Under the pieces are notes generated by a model, which worked only from the letters and a program-made list of their open reading frames with translations, was not told the origin of the DNA and searched no databases. This document shows positions 1 to 9,840 of a stretch of DNA of 49,661 nt, in pieces. The number at the start of each line of letters is the position of its first letter. The first letter of the stretch is position 1. The DNA is taken from the NCBI GenBank assembly GCA_021787205.1, contig JAJYME010000005.1:1-49661 (forward strand), read 5' to 3'. A program made the translations under genes and the position numbers. Source of the stretch: a bacterium (GTDB lineage Bacteria; Patescibacteriota; Minisyncoccia; UBA6257; Colwellbacteraceae).

Positions 1-1117
1 TTATATTATCGAAAGTGGAGTTATTGGCATTGCATAGAATAAGAGAGGAATACTCTTTGTTAGAAACAGCAACAGTGGAGTTAAAAAACGCTATTTCCTT
101 ATCGCCAGTTCCAGTCGTGTTGGATATCTGATTTGAACATGTAGAACCGTCATATACCCCTTCAACCTTGAAATCAATATCGGTATTATCCTTGGTTACG
201 TTATAGTCAAAATTATTTTCGGTCGAGCCAGAACTCATCTCGATTCCAGATCCTCCGTTAAGAACGGTTGTGTTTGCGGTGATTACATTACCACTATCAA
301 AAGTCAAAAAGATTCCGGAATAAGAATTATGATTAGAAGAGTTGGCAGTTATTTGATTTCCAGAGGAATGCTGCATCCATATCCCATAACTGGAGTCAGT
401 AACCGTATTGCTTGTCATAATTCCGTTGGTAATTCCATGAAACATCATGCCAAAACTGGCATTGGTTATTGTTGTATTTTTCACAATAATACCATTTTTA
501 TCCTCGGCATATATCCCAATATTACTTCTGGTGGGATTTATAGTGTGATAATTGCCATCAAGAGTTATATTATTTGAATCAATCTGGATAGTCTCATCGA
601 CGTCTTGGGTCAGGGTGCAAGTCAAAGTATTCTGATCCCAAGTTCCAAATTGAGAACAAGCTCCCCCATCGGTAGAATTAATATATTTGGTGGATTTATG
701 GGTTTTGATAAAGATAAGATGATTTTCTTTGATATCTTGCTTGAATTCTATCTCTCCATTACTGTTTGATATTATTTCCTCCAAATTGTGGAAATTATCA
801 GCATATTTATAATATTTTGTGTTAGGCTTTAGATTTTGGACTAAAAGCTTGGTATTCCCCGAATCTTTGTTTATATTAATCAGAATTACTTCCGGTATGG
901 AAATAATATCGAGATCGGTTGGTTTGCTGGAAATTACCTTGATGGGTAAGCCATCGACATCCATCGCTTCAAAAATAGTGTCGTTGGCGGTTTTCTTTGT
1001 CCAACCGGCAGGATTCATCATTAATTCCTTGTTCTGAGGATTTATTTTGGCTTGCGATAAGGATGGAATAAGGATGGCCGCTAGAGATAGTGTTAGTAGT
1101 AGTTTGTTTAGTTTCAT
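1..1117 (-). CDS. Secreted right-handed parallel beta-helix (NosD-like) repeat protein, C-terminus truncated by window edge
   Basis: Manual minus-strand translation from ATG at 1117 is open to base 1 (MKLNKLLLTLSLAAILIPSLSQAKINPQ... signal peptide; ...ITLDGNYHTINPTRSNIGIYAEDKNGIIVKNTTITNASFGMMFHG...NTVTDSSYGIWMQHSSGNQITANSSNHNSYSGIFL... repeats). Missing from the ORF track because no stop codon lies inside the window. Confidence 0.85.
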   Translation of the reverse strand, partial: MKLNKLLLTLSLAAILIPSLSQAKINPQNKELMMNPAGWTKKTANDTIFEAMDVDGLPIKVISSKPTDLDIISIPEVILININKDSGNTKLLVQNLKPNTKYYKYADNFHNLEEIISNSNGEIEFKQDIKENHLIFIKTHKSTKYINSTDGGACSQFGTWDQNTLTCTLTQDVDETIQIDSNNITLDGNYHTINPTRSNIGIYAEDKNGIIVKNTTITNASFGMMFHGITNGIMTSNTVTDSSYGIWMQHSSGNQITANSSNHNSYSGIFLTFDSGNVITANTTVLNGGSGIEMSSGSTENNFDYNVTKDNTDIDFKVEGVYDGSTCSNQISNTTGTGDKEIAFFNSTVAVSNKEYSSLILCNANNSTFDNI

Positions 1118-1162
1118 AAGAATTTATAATTCTTTATTTTTATTTATATTTGTTTTTCTGGA

Positions 1163-1222
1163 TTCCCGCCTACGCGGGAATGACGCGAGCACATAAAATT
1201 CCCGCATATGTTAGCGGGAAGA
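1163..1222. repeat. Two adjacent GC-rich hairpins (TTCCCGC-CTAC-GCGGGAA and a second ttcccgc...gcgggaa), REP-like
   Basis: Perfect inverted repeats read in the sequence; lie between the predicted promoter at ~1270 and the start codon at 1117. Confidence 0.6.
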
Positions 1223-1269
1223 TATTATTTTCTCATGGCGCTCGTGGCGATGTAAAATCCATTATATTT

Positions 1270-1323
1270 ATTTTACCAAATAAGATGTTAAGAAAAGGTA
1301 AAAAATTGTTAAGGAATTGTTAA
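1270..1323 (-). promoter_or_regulatory. Regulator-box promoter A: TTAACA-ATTCC-TTAACA-ATTT-TTTACC-TTTTC-TTAACA-N10-TAAAAT
   Basis: Direct repeats at 1318, 1307, 1297 (degenerate), 1286; -10-like TAAAAT 1275..1270 exactly 10 nt downstream. Confidence 0.7.
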
Positions 1324-1451
1324 AGTTTTACAAAATACCAGATAAAATGCGGTTTTAAAAAGTGATTTTCCTGATAAAAATCTTATCTACAGGACAATGT
1401 AATAAATTAGGCAAAACAAAAACAAGGCGATTGCCTTGTTTTTTTGAAACC

Positions 1452-2777
1452 TTATATCTTTTTAAGGACGAGGGCCATGAACATTGGAATCTCCTTTCGA
1501 GCCCTGTTCTCGGCATCAGCTCTCGCGCCGACGCTGTTTTTCTCGGAAACCCATTCTTCAAGACGGGTAACGGCGAGACCAGCCTTATCAAACGCCTTGA
1601 AATAATGCTGAAGCGGATGATGAAAAGAAACAGTCGTCTCGGAAGTCTTATCACCGGGATGCATCTCTATAGTCTCCCTCGAATCGGAAATATAGCGCTC
1701 TATCTTTCTGTATTGGACGCTATGATCTTCAGCAAAGCCCCAAGAGGATTGCTTCGGAATTCGGAAGCAAGGATGATTCAAGACAATAACAATCCTGCCA
1801 TCATCTTTGATGACGCGGCTCATCTCCGCCACGACCTCCCTATCTTTCTCGATGTTCTGCAATGCCAGAACGATAGCCGCCTTATCGTATGATTTATCAG
1901 CAATAGCTGACATGTCGTCCGCGGGCGAGACCATATATTCTATTTCCGCAGGAGAATTTTTCTTAGCAAGCTCGATAAGCTCAGGAGAAATATCAGCTCC
2001 TGTAACCTTGGCGCCAGCCTCGTGAAAAGCGCGGCTCATATTGCCTTCTCCGCAAGCGAATTCGATAACGCTATCACCTGGTTTGATATCCATCAAGCGA
2101 ACAAGATTGGGAATAATCAGACTCTTCTGATAGCTATCCTCTTTCGCAACCGTACCTTGGTACCAAGCGGCTACCTTACCCCAAGAAGTTTCCTTCTTAT
2201 CGGCAACGGTTTCGCTGGCAGCGAACTTGTCTTCAAACTTTCTGTCAAAGCTTCTCGGACGATCTCCGAAGCTCCTCCTGGCACCGAAACCACCCCGATC
2301 ACCAAAGCTCTTTCTTTCACCGAAGGGCTTTCTGTCGCCGAAGCTTCTGGGACGATCACCAAAGCTCCTTCTTTCACCAAAAGGTTTTCTATCGCCAAAG
2401 CTCTTTCTTTCACCAAAAGGCTTTCTGTCGCCAAATTCTTTTCTGGCACCGAAACCGCCTCGATCACCAAGGCTCTTTCTTTCACCGAAGGGCTTTCTGT
2501 CGCCGAAGGGCTTTCTGTCACCGAAGCTTCTGGGACGATCACCAAAGCTCCTTCTTTCACCAAAAGGTTTTCTGTCGCCAAAACTCCTTCTTTCGCCGAA
2601 GCCCTCGCTCTTTGATCCAAATTCTCTTTTCTTAAAACCTCCTTGTCGGTCGCCGAACTTTTTATCGCCGAACCCGCCTCTATCGCCAAAGCTCTTTCTA
2701 GCCCCGAATCCTCTTCGGTCGCCAAAGCTTTTTCCATCTCTTCTGCCGCCTTTATTTTCTCTTTTAAAATTATTCAT
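1452..2777 (-). CDS. Class I SAM-dependent methyltransferase with long N-terminal FGDRKPFGERRSFGDR repeat region
   Basis: ORF 441 aa; motif I VIEFACGEGNMSRAFHEAGAKVTGADISPELI; N-terminal ~180 aa low-complexity G/F/R/D repeats. Confidence 0.85.
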   Translation of the reverse strand: MNNFKRENKGGRRDGKSFGDRRGFGARKSFGDRGGFGDKKFGDRQGGFKKREFGSKSEGFGERRSFGDRKPFGERRSFGDRPRSFGDRKPFGDRKPFGERKSLGDRGGFGARKEFGDRKPFGERKSFGDRKPFGERRSFGDRPRSFGDRKPFGERKSFGDRGGFGARRSFGDRPRSFDRKFEDKFAASETVADKKETSWGKVAAWYQGTVAKEDSYQKSLIIPNLVRLMDIKPGDSVIEFACGEGNMSRAFHEAGAKVTGADISPELIELAKKNSPAEIEYMVSPADDMSAIADKSYDKAAIVLALQNIEKDREVVAEMSRVIKDDGRIVIVLNHPCFRIPKQSSWGFAEDHSVQYRKIERYISDSRETIEMHPGDKTSETTVSFHHPLQHYFKAFDKAGLAVTRLEEWVSEKNSVGARADAENRARKEIPMFMALVLKKI

Positions 2778-3794
2778 TTATTTTTTGAACCAAACATTAC
2801 CATCAACTTTGATTTCATATGCCGTAACGGTCGGGAATTGTTTCAGAATAGTCGCCAACTGACTCTTCATTCCCCTTGCAGCGCAGTCATCTTTCAAAGA
2901 CGGAAGCAGTTCTTTTGAGAAATCAATTATGACATCTTTTCCGTCATTGTCAAATTGAAAGCGATTGATTTTGATAGTCCCAGGGAAAGCAGTTTTCAGC
3001 CCCGCTTTGGTTTCAGTCGCCACCGGACCAGACATCGCCTCCTCGATCGAAGCCCTGATTGACGAACGCGAAGCGTTGATTAGACGGGATTTCAAAACGA
3101 CGGCACCGCATTTGGAACCTTGAAGATAAGGGATATTAACCTTAGCCATCATCCCTCCTTTATAAGTGAAGGAGAAGTTCCTGATATCATTTCCCTGAAT
3201 AACCGATATCTTTACATTATCGCCATCCATGATGTCGTTGGCGGTCTTGAGATCAGCAACGAAGGCGAACTTCTTATAGTATTCCAAACCGGAGGGAAGG
3301 GAGATGTCGTCCTCCAGATATTTTTCCCCAGTCCTCGTATTCTGGACCGAGACCTTAATGCCATCGCCAGTCGGATGTATATAACCCTCGACATTAAAAC
3401 TTATATTGACGGGGGTCAGCGATTGGGGCGCCGAGATGATCACAGGAGGCAATTCGGAAATGACAATCGAATCGGCCAGGTTATCCTTGTTGGTAACACC
3501 AACCGAAATACCGGGAGCCAAATAGGTGAGGTTTGCGGGATTGCCCTTATCATCAACAATCTGGGTCTTTTCATCAAGATTGAATTTCTCAACTCCGACA
3601 TCGGTCGAGACAGCAATCTCGGTCGACGAAACGGAGATTACCTTGCCGGAAACAATTGTCCTTTTAAGCCCGGGGAGATTTTGAATGATCCCCGGCTCAT
3701 TGGTCGGCTTGTTCATTATTTTAAAAACAAAATAACCGCCGAGTGCTAATATGACCACGATTAAGATTATTGTTAAAGCTCTTTTAACATTCAT
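2778..3794 (-). CDS. Membrane-anchored Gmad2/GerMN-like lipoprotein-type protein
   Basis: N-terminal TM, Ig-like region (NISFNVEGYIHPTGDGIKVSVQNTRTGEKYLED) and C-terminal GerMN-like region. Confidence 0.55.
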   Translation of the reverse strand: MNVKRALTIILIVVILALGGYFVFKIMNKPTNEPGIIQNLPGLKRTIVSGKVISVSSTEIAVSTDVGVEKFNLDEKTQIVDDKGNPANLTYLAPGISVGVTNKDNLADSIVISELPPVIISAPQSLTPVNISFNVEGYIHPTGDGIKVSVQNTRTGEKYLEDDISLPSGLEYYKKFAFVADLKTANDIMDGDNVKISVIQGNDIRNFSFTYKGGMMAKVNIPYLQGSKCGAVVLKSRLINASRSSIRASIEEAMSGPVATETKAGLKTAFPGTIKINRFQFDNDGKDVIIDFSKELLPSLKDDCAARGMKSQLATILKQFPTVTAYEIKVDGNVWFKK

Positions 3795-3840
3795 GATATT
3801 TTTATTATAGCTTTTCTCCCGCTTCCCTGAAAGTGAAAAA

Positions 3841-3862
3841 CACTCCTAACGGGAGTGTTTTT
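3841..3862 (-). terminator. Rho-independent terminator after metal ABC operon
   Basis: CACTCC-TAAC-GGGAGTG stem followed by T-run on minus strand. Confidence 0.75.
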
Positions 3863-3868
3863 TGATTC

Positions 3869-4687
3869 TTATTTATTTTCAGTCTTGATAAGCGATAAGA
3901 CGCCGAACAAGAAAAGAACCGCTGAGCCGATGATGACAATGGTGGCGCCGGTCGGAAGATTAAGGATATAGGAAATAAGAAGACCGGAGACGACGATCAT
4001 TTCCGAAGAGATGACCGAGGCCCAGACGACACCCCGGAAAGACTTGGCGATAAATCTGGAGATGGAAACCGGGATAATCATCATCGAGGAAACAAGCATG
4101 ATTCCCAAAACCTTGATGCCAAGGACGACAGTCACCGCGGTGATAATGTAAAACAAGGGTTTCAAGACATCTACCCTCATGCCGCTAGTCTTAGCCAGGT
4201 CCTCGTCCAAAGACATCACTGTGAGCTCCCTCTTAAAAAGAAGCAAGAAGACCAGGAGAACTAGAGCGATACCGCTGATCAGATAAACTTCGCTCTGCCT
4301 GACAGAAAGAATGTTGCCAAATAAGAAACTCATCAACTCCGGCTTATAGCCCTTCGAGAAGCCGATAAAAAGAGCGCCTAGCGCCATACCGAAGGAGAAG
4401 ATAATCCCGATAGCCGAATCTCCCGAAATCCCCTTCTTTTCCAAGACATAAATGACGAGGGAAAAGATGATGGCGGAGACGATGGCGGTAAGCAAAGGAC
4501 TGGTGCCCAAAAGCAATCCGAGGGCGATACCCGAGAGGCTGGCGTGAGCGATTCCCTCACCGAAGAAAGACATCCTCTTAAGGGTGATAAAGACGCCTAG
4601 ATAGCTTATCAAGCCGCCCAAGATCAGGCCGATGACAAGAGCCCGGCTCATAAAGGCATATTGAAAGATGTTCAAAAAATTATCCAT
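3869..4687 (-). CDS. znuB: Metal (zinc/manganese) ABC transporter permease, ZnuB family
   Basis: ABC-3 family polytopic protein (GEGIAHASLSGIALGLLLG, GTSPLLTAIVSAIIFSL); operon with ATPase and SBP. Confidence 0.85.
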   Translation of the reverse strand: MDNFLNIFQYAFMSRALVIGLILGGLISYLGVFITLKRMSFFGEGIAHASLSGIALGLLLGTSPLLTAIVSAIIFSLVIYVLEKKGISGDSAIGIIFSFGMALGALFIGFSKGYKPELMSFLFGNILSVRQSEVYLISGIALVLLVFLLLFKRELTVMSLDEDLAKTSGMRVDVLKPLFYIITAVTVVLGIKVLGIMLVSSMMIIPVSISRFIAKSFRGVVWASVISSEMIVVSGLLISYILNLPTGATIVIIGSAVLFLFGVLSLIKTENK

Positions 4688-5414
4688 GGTTGTGATGTAT
4701 TGAATGCGCGTGACCGTGGCGATTGGTTTCTTTCAGATGACTTGAGGTATAGATGTCTTCCATTTTTTCAGAATTCAGCAATTCCTCGGGACTGCCGATG
4801 GAGATTATCTCCTTATTGATAGCGACGACCTTATCGGCAAAGCGATAGACCAGATCTATCTCGTGAGAGACGAAGACGATGCTTGTCGCATATTCGTCCC
4901 TGACCTTATTCACAAGCTCGGCAAATTCCTTGACCCCTTTAGGATCGATTCCGGTAGTAGCCTCGTCAAGCAGGATGAGGCAAGGATGCAAAATGACCGC
5001 CTTGGCGAGCATTACCTTCTGCAATTCGCCACCAGAGAGATCGCCGATCCTTTTGTCCAACAATCCGGAGATATCGATAACTGACAAAACACCTTCGATT
5101 TCCTTATCGCTGACGGCAGTCGTCATCTTTATAAATTCACGGACCAGAAGCGGAAAATTCTTGTCGAAGACAAACCGCTGGGGAACGTAGCCGATGTGCT
5201 TAACCCGAGAATGATTCTTATTCCCGCAGACGGAAATGTCTCCTTCATAAGGGATGAGGTCCAGGACGGCTTTCAAAGTCGTCGTCTTCCCGGCGCCGTT
5301 CGGCCCGATAAGAGCTACGATCTCCTTCGGCATGACATCGAAAGAAACGTCCTTCACGAGCTCGACGCCCTTGACCGCGATATTCAGATTTTTTACTGAT
5401 AAAATAGGATTCAT
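4680..5414 (-). CDS. znuC: Metal ABC transporter ATP-binding protein, ZnuC family
   Basis: Walker A GPNGAGKTTT, signature LSGGELQK, Walker B CLILLDEA; His-rich C-terminus. Confidence 0.88.
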   Translation of the reverse strand: MNPILSVKNLNIAVKGVELVKDVSFDVMPKEIVALIGPNGAGKTTTLKAVLDLIPYEGDISVCGNKNHSRVKHIGYVPQRFVFDKNFPLLVREFIKMTTAVSDKEIEGVLSVIDISGLLDKRIGDLSGGELQKVMLAKAVILHPCLILLDEATTGIDPKGVKEFAELVNKVRDEYATSIVFVSHEIDLVYRFADKVVAINKEIISIGSPEELLNSEKMEDIYTSSHLKETNRHGHAHSIHHNHG

Positions 5415-5415
5415 A

Positions 5416-6327
5416 TTATCTTAAAGCATCTTTGATACTGATGACGTTTCGACGCATAAGGCTGATGTAGGTATCCCCCGGCATTCCACCTTCGGCATCC
5501 AAGATGCCGGTTTTCAAGTAGTAATCTTTGGCAAAAGAGTCGACTACATCCCGGGAAAACTCCGGTTCGTAAAAGACCGCCTTGGCGTGAGCATAGTTTG
5601 CCGCATCGCCGACAGCTTTGATATTTCCAGGGGTTATTTCCTTGCCCGGAGAAGAGAGAAGGACAGCAGCGATCTTAAGATCATAACGGCTGGCAAAATA
5701 TCCCCAAGCGTCATGGAAGGTGATAAGGCCCTCCCCGGCAAACGGCTGAAGCTCCTGCTTGATCTCATTGTCCAGGCTCGCAAGGTCTCCATCCAACTTC
5801 TTATAGTTAGCGGTATAGGTATTCCTGCCTTCAGGATCGGTTTCTACCATCCGATCATAAATATTCCTTGCCATAATCTGGGCATTGGACGGGATCGTCC
5901 AATAATGCGGATCATAACCAGTCCCCTCGCTGCCCGCCTCTTCGCCAAATGCCTTTATTTCAAATTTTTGGAAAGGAATATCCTTGTCTACCTTGTAAAG
6001 TTTGTTTCCGGAAACGGAATCGATCCAATCATCGACAATCCCGATCTTAAAGACAACTCTCGAAGTGGCTACGCGCGACGCCACCTGAGGGGTAATCTCA
6101 AAGGTGTGGGGAGAGGCTCCCTGAGGCAGGATCAAACGGACTTCGGCCCTGTCTCCAGCGATTTCCCGAGCCAGATCATAAACCGGGAAAATAGTGGCGG
6201 CATAAGTTATCTTATCCGATTTTGGGGACTTATTCCCCGATAAGGCAAAAAGGACGACGCCCCCGACGATAACAACTAGAAAGGCGGCCATTGCCAACAT
6301 TTTTTTCATAATTGTAAGTATAGCCAA
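5416..6327 (-). CDS. znuA: Metal ABC transporter substrate-binding protein, ZnuA family (start may be the internal ATG giving MKKMLAMAAFL)
   Basis: Signal peptide, TFPVYDLAREIAGDRAEVRLILPQGASPHTFEITP, DPHYWTIP, FHDAWGYFASRYDL. Confidence 0.88.
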   Translation of the reverse strand: MAILTIMKKMLAMAAFLVVIVGGVVLFALSGNKSPKSDKITYAATIFPVYDLAREIAGDRAEVRLILPQGASPHTFEITPQVASRVATSRVVFKIGIVDDWIDSVSGNKLYKVDKDIPFQKFEIKAFGEEAGSEGTGYDPHYWTIPSNAQIMARNIYDRMVETDPEGRNTYTANYKKLDGDLASLDNEIKQELQPFAGEGLITFHDAWGYFASRYDLKIAAVLLSSPGKEITPGNIKAVGDAANYAHAKAVFYEPEFSRDVVDSFAKDYYLKTGILDAEGGMPGDTYISLMRRNVISIKDALR

Positions 6328-6414
6328 AGACAGGCAGGAAATCCAAATGAGGAGAAAGCAGGAGCCAAGGGTTCCTATTTTTGACGAACGCAGGAATTTT
6401 ATGAGCGAAACAAA

Positions 6415-6442
6415 TAAAATCCCGCCAGGGGGCGGGATTTTA
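6415..6442 (-). terminator. Terminator after nrdDG
   Basis: AATCCCGCC-AGG-GGCGGGATT hairpin with T/A runs. Confidence 0.75.
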
Positions 6443-6443
6443 T

Positions 6444-7133
6444 TTATCTTGAAAAAATGCTTTCCGAAAGATGAGGGAGGGCGGCTTTGAGGATTCCGGC
6501 CACTTCTTCTGAGGAGTGGACCTTATCCGGTTTGGTTATCCCTCCGAGAGTCTTCTCATATCTGATGTCCTGGAGATAATATTTTTCCTTCGGCAAAAGA
6601 TCCTTGGCAATCTCGAAATAATCCTCTATCTCAAAAAGATTAGGGTAGATGGTCGTCCTGAATTCATAAGATATGTCAGAAGAGCGCAAGATCTCCATAC
6701 TCTCCAGGAAGTGCTCATATTTGAAGTTCTCTCCGGAAATAAAAATATATTTATTTTTTGGAGCCTTGATATCCATTGCCACATAATCAACCAGATTATT
6801 TTTCAAAAGATCGGAAACCATCTTGGGATTCGAACCGTTGGTATCAAGCTTTATTTTAAAACGGATAGCTCTTAAGGCGGTCAAGAACTCCGGGAGGTCG
6901 CTCTGGAGAGTCGGTTCCCCGCCGGTGATTACCACACCGTCAATCATCTTTTTGGAATTCTTAAGGATCTCCAAGATATCAGGCTCGCTCAGCAACTTTC
7001 CGGAATAATTATTGATGAGATCGGGATTGTGGCAATAAGGACAACGAAAATTGCAGCCAGCGGTAAAAACGATCGAAGAGATCGTCTCCGGGAAATCAAT
7101 CAAACTTAATTTTTGGAAGCCGCCGATAAGCAT
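6444..7133 (-). CDS. nrdG: Anaerobic RNR activating radical SAM protein
   Basis: Radical SAM CxxxCxxC: TAGCNFRCPYCHNPDLI; adjacent to nrdD. Confidence 0.9.
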   Translation of the reverse strand: MLIGGFQKLSLIDFPETISSIVFTAGCNFRCPYCHNPDLINNYSGKLLSEPDILEILKNSKKMIDGVVITGGEPTLQSDLPEFLTALRAIRFKIKLDTNGSNPKMVSDLLKNNLVDYVAMDIKAPKNKYIFISGENFKYEHFLESMEILRSSDISYEFRTTIYPNLFEIEDYFEIAKDLLPKEKYYLQDIRYEKTLGGITKPDKVHSSEEVAGILKAALPHLSESIFSR

Positions 7134-7149
7134 TCTTCTTTTACCTTTA

Positions 7150-9207
7150 TTATTCTTTTACGATATATTCGGTTCTCTCCGCGAACTCCGATTGCTTTCC
7201 CTTATTCCATTCCCCGACCGGTCGGTAGAAACCGACAACGCGGGACCAGATCTCGGTCTTCTTATCGCATTTCGGGCAAGCCTTGACCTCTCCGGACAAA
7301 TAACCATGGTCAGGACAGATGCTGAAGGTGGGAGTGATGGTGATGTAGGGAAGATGATAATTGTCGGTGACTTTTTTGACGAAATCCCGGCAAGTCTTCC
7401 AATCGTTAATCCTCTCTCCCAAGAACAGATGGAGAACGGTGCCGCCGGTATATTTGGTCTGGAGCTCATCCTGATGATCGAGGGCCATAAGCGGATCTTC
7501 AGTGTAATCAACCGGGAGATGGGTAGAGTTGGTATAGTAGGGCGCATCGGGAGTGCCGGCAGTATGGATATCCGGATAGAGCTTTACATCCTCCTTAGCA
7601 AACCTATAGGTAGCGCCCTCTCCAGGGGTGGCTTCCAAGTTATAGAGATTGCCAGTCTCTTCCTGATACTCCTTGAGCTTCTGCCTGATGAAGTCCATCA
7701 CTTTCAGAGCGAATTCCCTGCCTTCTTTATCGGCAATGTCCTTGCCCAAATAATTGAGCAACGACTCGTTCATACCGTTGATGCCGATGGTGGAGAAGTG
7801 GTTATGCCAAGTTCCCAAATATCTTTTGGTGTAAGGCAAAAGCCCTCTTTCCAAATTATCGGTAATCGCCTTCCTCTTCATCTCAAGGGAAATCTTTGCC
7901 AAATCCATCAGCCTCTCAAGCCTGTCAAAATATTCTCCTTCAGTCTTGGCAAGATAGCCGATTCTCGAAAGATTGATAGTGACGACGCCGATAGAACCAG
8001 TCATCTCGGCCGAGCCGAAGAGACCGCCGCCACGGGAACGAAGCTCCTTGAGATCTAACTGAAGCCTGCAGCACATAGAACGGACGTCTGACGGATTAAG
8101 GTTCGAATTGACGAAGTTTTGGAAATACGGAGTGCCGAATTTCGCTGTCATTTCAAAAAGCAAAGGAACGTTCTCGTTCTCCCAATCGAAATCCTTGGTG
8201 ATGTTGTAGGTCGGGATCGGGAAAGTGAAGGCTCGGCCGCTCCTGTCTCCGGCGGTCATAACCTCGATAAAAGCCTTATTGACCAAATCCATCTCCTTCT
8301 GGCAGTCGGCATAAGTGAAATCAACCGCCTTGCCGCCAATGACAGGGTGCCTGGTTCTCATATCCTCGGGGCAAACCCAATCAAGAGTGATGTTGGTGAA
8401 GGGAGTCTGCATTCCCCAACGCGAAGGAACGTTCAGATTGAAAACGAATTGTTGGATACCCTGCTTGATATCCTTGTAGTCCAAATTGTCGGATTTAACA
8501 AACGGAGCAAGATAAGTATCAAATGAAGAGAAAGCTTGGGCGCCGGCGAACTCATTCTGCATGGTTCCCAAGAAGTTGATCATCTGACCGATAGCGGTAT
8601 CAAAATGTTTTGGAGGCAAAGAGCCGACTTTGTTGTCCACCCCGTTAAAACCTTCTTCCAAGAGCTGTCTCAGAGACCAGCCGGCGCAATATCCGGCAAA
8701 AAAATCGAGGTCGTGGATGTGGAGGTCTCCCGAACGATGAGCTTTGCGAATCTCTTCGGTATAAATGTAGTCCAGCCAGTAATTGGCAACGATCTTGCCG
8801 GAGATTCTCATAATCATGCCTCCGATCGAATAACCCATATTGGCATTTTCCTTGACGCGCCAGTCGGCTTGGTTGACGTACTCGTCGATGGCGTCTTGGA
8901 CGGCGATGACCGTTCCCCTGCTCGAACGAGCCTCAGTTCTCTTCTCCCGGTAAATGATGTAGGCCCGGGCCGTCTTGAAATAACCGTCGGACATCAAGGA
9001 ATTTTCTACCAGGTCCTGGATTGTCTCAACGGAGACCTCATCCTGGTATTCCTTGGAACTTTTAAGGAAGTTCTCCACCGTATCGGTGATTTGCTGGGCT
9101 TCCGCCTCGCCAAATTCCGCCGTTGCCTCCGCTGCCTTGACGATGGCGTTAAATATTCTTTTGGGATCAAATTCCACTTTTGATCCGTCTCTTTTGATGA
9201 CTAGCAT
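7150..9207 (-). CDS. nrdD: Anaerobic (class III) ribonucleoside-triphosphate reductase
   Basis: N-terminal ATP-cone, CPDHGYLSGEVKACPKC zinc site, SRVVGFYRPVGEWNKGKQ glycyl-radical-type C-terminus. Confidence 0.93.
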   Translation of the reverse strand: MLVIKRDGSKVEFDPKRIFNAIVKAAEATAEFGEAEAQQITDTVENFLKSSKEYQDEVSVETIQDLVENSLMSDGYFKTARAYIIYREKRTEARSSRGTVIAVQDAIDEYVNQADWRVKENANMGYSIGGMIMRISGKIVANYWLDYIYTEEIRKAHRSGDLHIHDLDFFAGYCAGWSLRQLLEEGFNGVDNKVGSLPPKHFDTAIGQMINFLGTMQNEFAGAQAFSSFDTYLAPFVKSDNLDYKDIKQGIQQFVFNLNVPSRWGMQTPFTNITLDWVCPEDMRTRHPVIGGKAVDFTYADCQKEMDLVNKAFIEVMTAGDRSGRAFTFPIPTYNITKDFDWENENVPLLFEMTAKFGTPYFQNFVNSNLNPSDVRSMCCRLQLDLKELRSRGGGLFGSAEMTGSIGVVTINLSRIGYLAKTEGEYFDRLERLMDLAKISLEMKRKAITDNLERGLLPYTKRYLGTWHNHFSTIGINGMNESLLNYLGKDIADKEGREFALKVMDFIRQKLKEYQEETGNLYNLEATPGEGATYRFAKEDVKLYPDIHTAGTPDAPYYTNSTHLPVDYTEDPLMALDHQDELQTKYTGGTVLHLFLGERINDWKTCRDFVKKVTDNYHLPYITITPTFSICPDHGYLSGEVKACPKCDKKTEIWSRVVGFYRPVGEWNKGKQSEFAERTEYIVKE

Positions 9208-9341
9208 CGTTCTAATGTTCTTATTTTATTCTTATTATCCGACGTTTGTTTTATCTTAACTTCATTGTACCCCTTCGGGGCCGATATTGAACGAAACCCA
9301 AAAACAAGGCGGAATCCACCGGTTGGACAAAAAAATAAAAA

Positions 9342-9376
9342 AGTCGGCAAGTTCTCCACAGGAGATCGCCGACCAT
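9342..9376 (-). terminator. Terminator after the 9409..9837 gene
   Basis: GTCGGC...GCCGAC stem plus T-run on minus strand. Confidence 0.6.
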
Positions 9377-9408
9377 TTTTCTAGCTGTCAATGAAGTTAT
9401 ACACCGAA

Positions 9409-9837
9409 TTAAACGGAATGCGTCAAGATTTCCAGGATTTCAAAGGGATTGGCCTTGGTGTAGTTGCCAAATCTATCAGAGACGATAACTTTCTTCGCTT
9501 GAGGCGGAATCGCTTCTAAAATCGTGGTTTTATCCTGCTTGGTCGTCAGGATGAAGACCTCCTCATACTCGCTTTTCCAGTTAGTCTCAAGATATTTCTC
9601 CAGCTCTACAGCAAAATCCCTCTTTTCCATTTCCTCCAACTTTGATAGGGGTGCCCCTCCCAACTCGTGCCCGAAACGCCCCTCCTTGTCGGAATAATGG
9701 ACTTCCGGGGCTTTAATTTCAGAAATAAGATTAATCTCCCCGCTCAAGACAGCGTAAATATTGGCCGCTTTCTCAGCGGAGACGATAATTAAAGCCGACT
9801 TATCGATAAATTGCTTATAATTTTCTGATATTTTCAT
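9409..9837 (-). CDS. Host-attachment / baeRF-like small protein
   Basis: LIIVSAEKAANIYAVLSGEI...GRFGHELGGAPLSKLEEMEKRDFAVELEKYLE resembles the Host_attach family. Confidence 0.5.
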   Translation of the reverse strand: MKISENYKQFIDKSALIIVSAEKAANIYAVLSGEINLISEIKAPEVHYSDKEGRFGHELGGAPLSKLEEMEKRDFAVELEKYLETNWKSEYEEVFILTTKQDKTTILEAIPPQAKKVIVSDRFGNYTKANPFEILEILTHSV

Positions 9838-9840
9838 ATT

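Noticed and set aside
2022-2862. Long overlapping ORFs on both strands (2022..2615 +, 2227..2862 +, 2171..2737 -)
   Set aside because: Out-of-frame or antisense shadows of the FGDRK repeat region of the methyltransferase gene; no independent protein-like features.
7051-9183. Plus-strand ORFs of 135-335 aa opposite nrdG/nrdD
   Set aside because: Antisense shadows of strongly conserved minus-strand genes.
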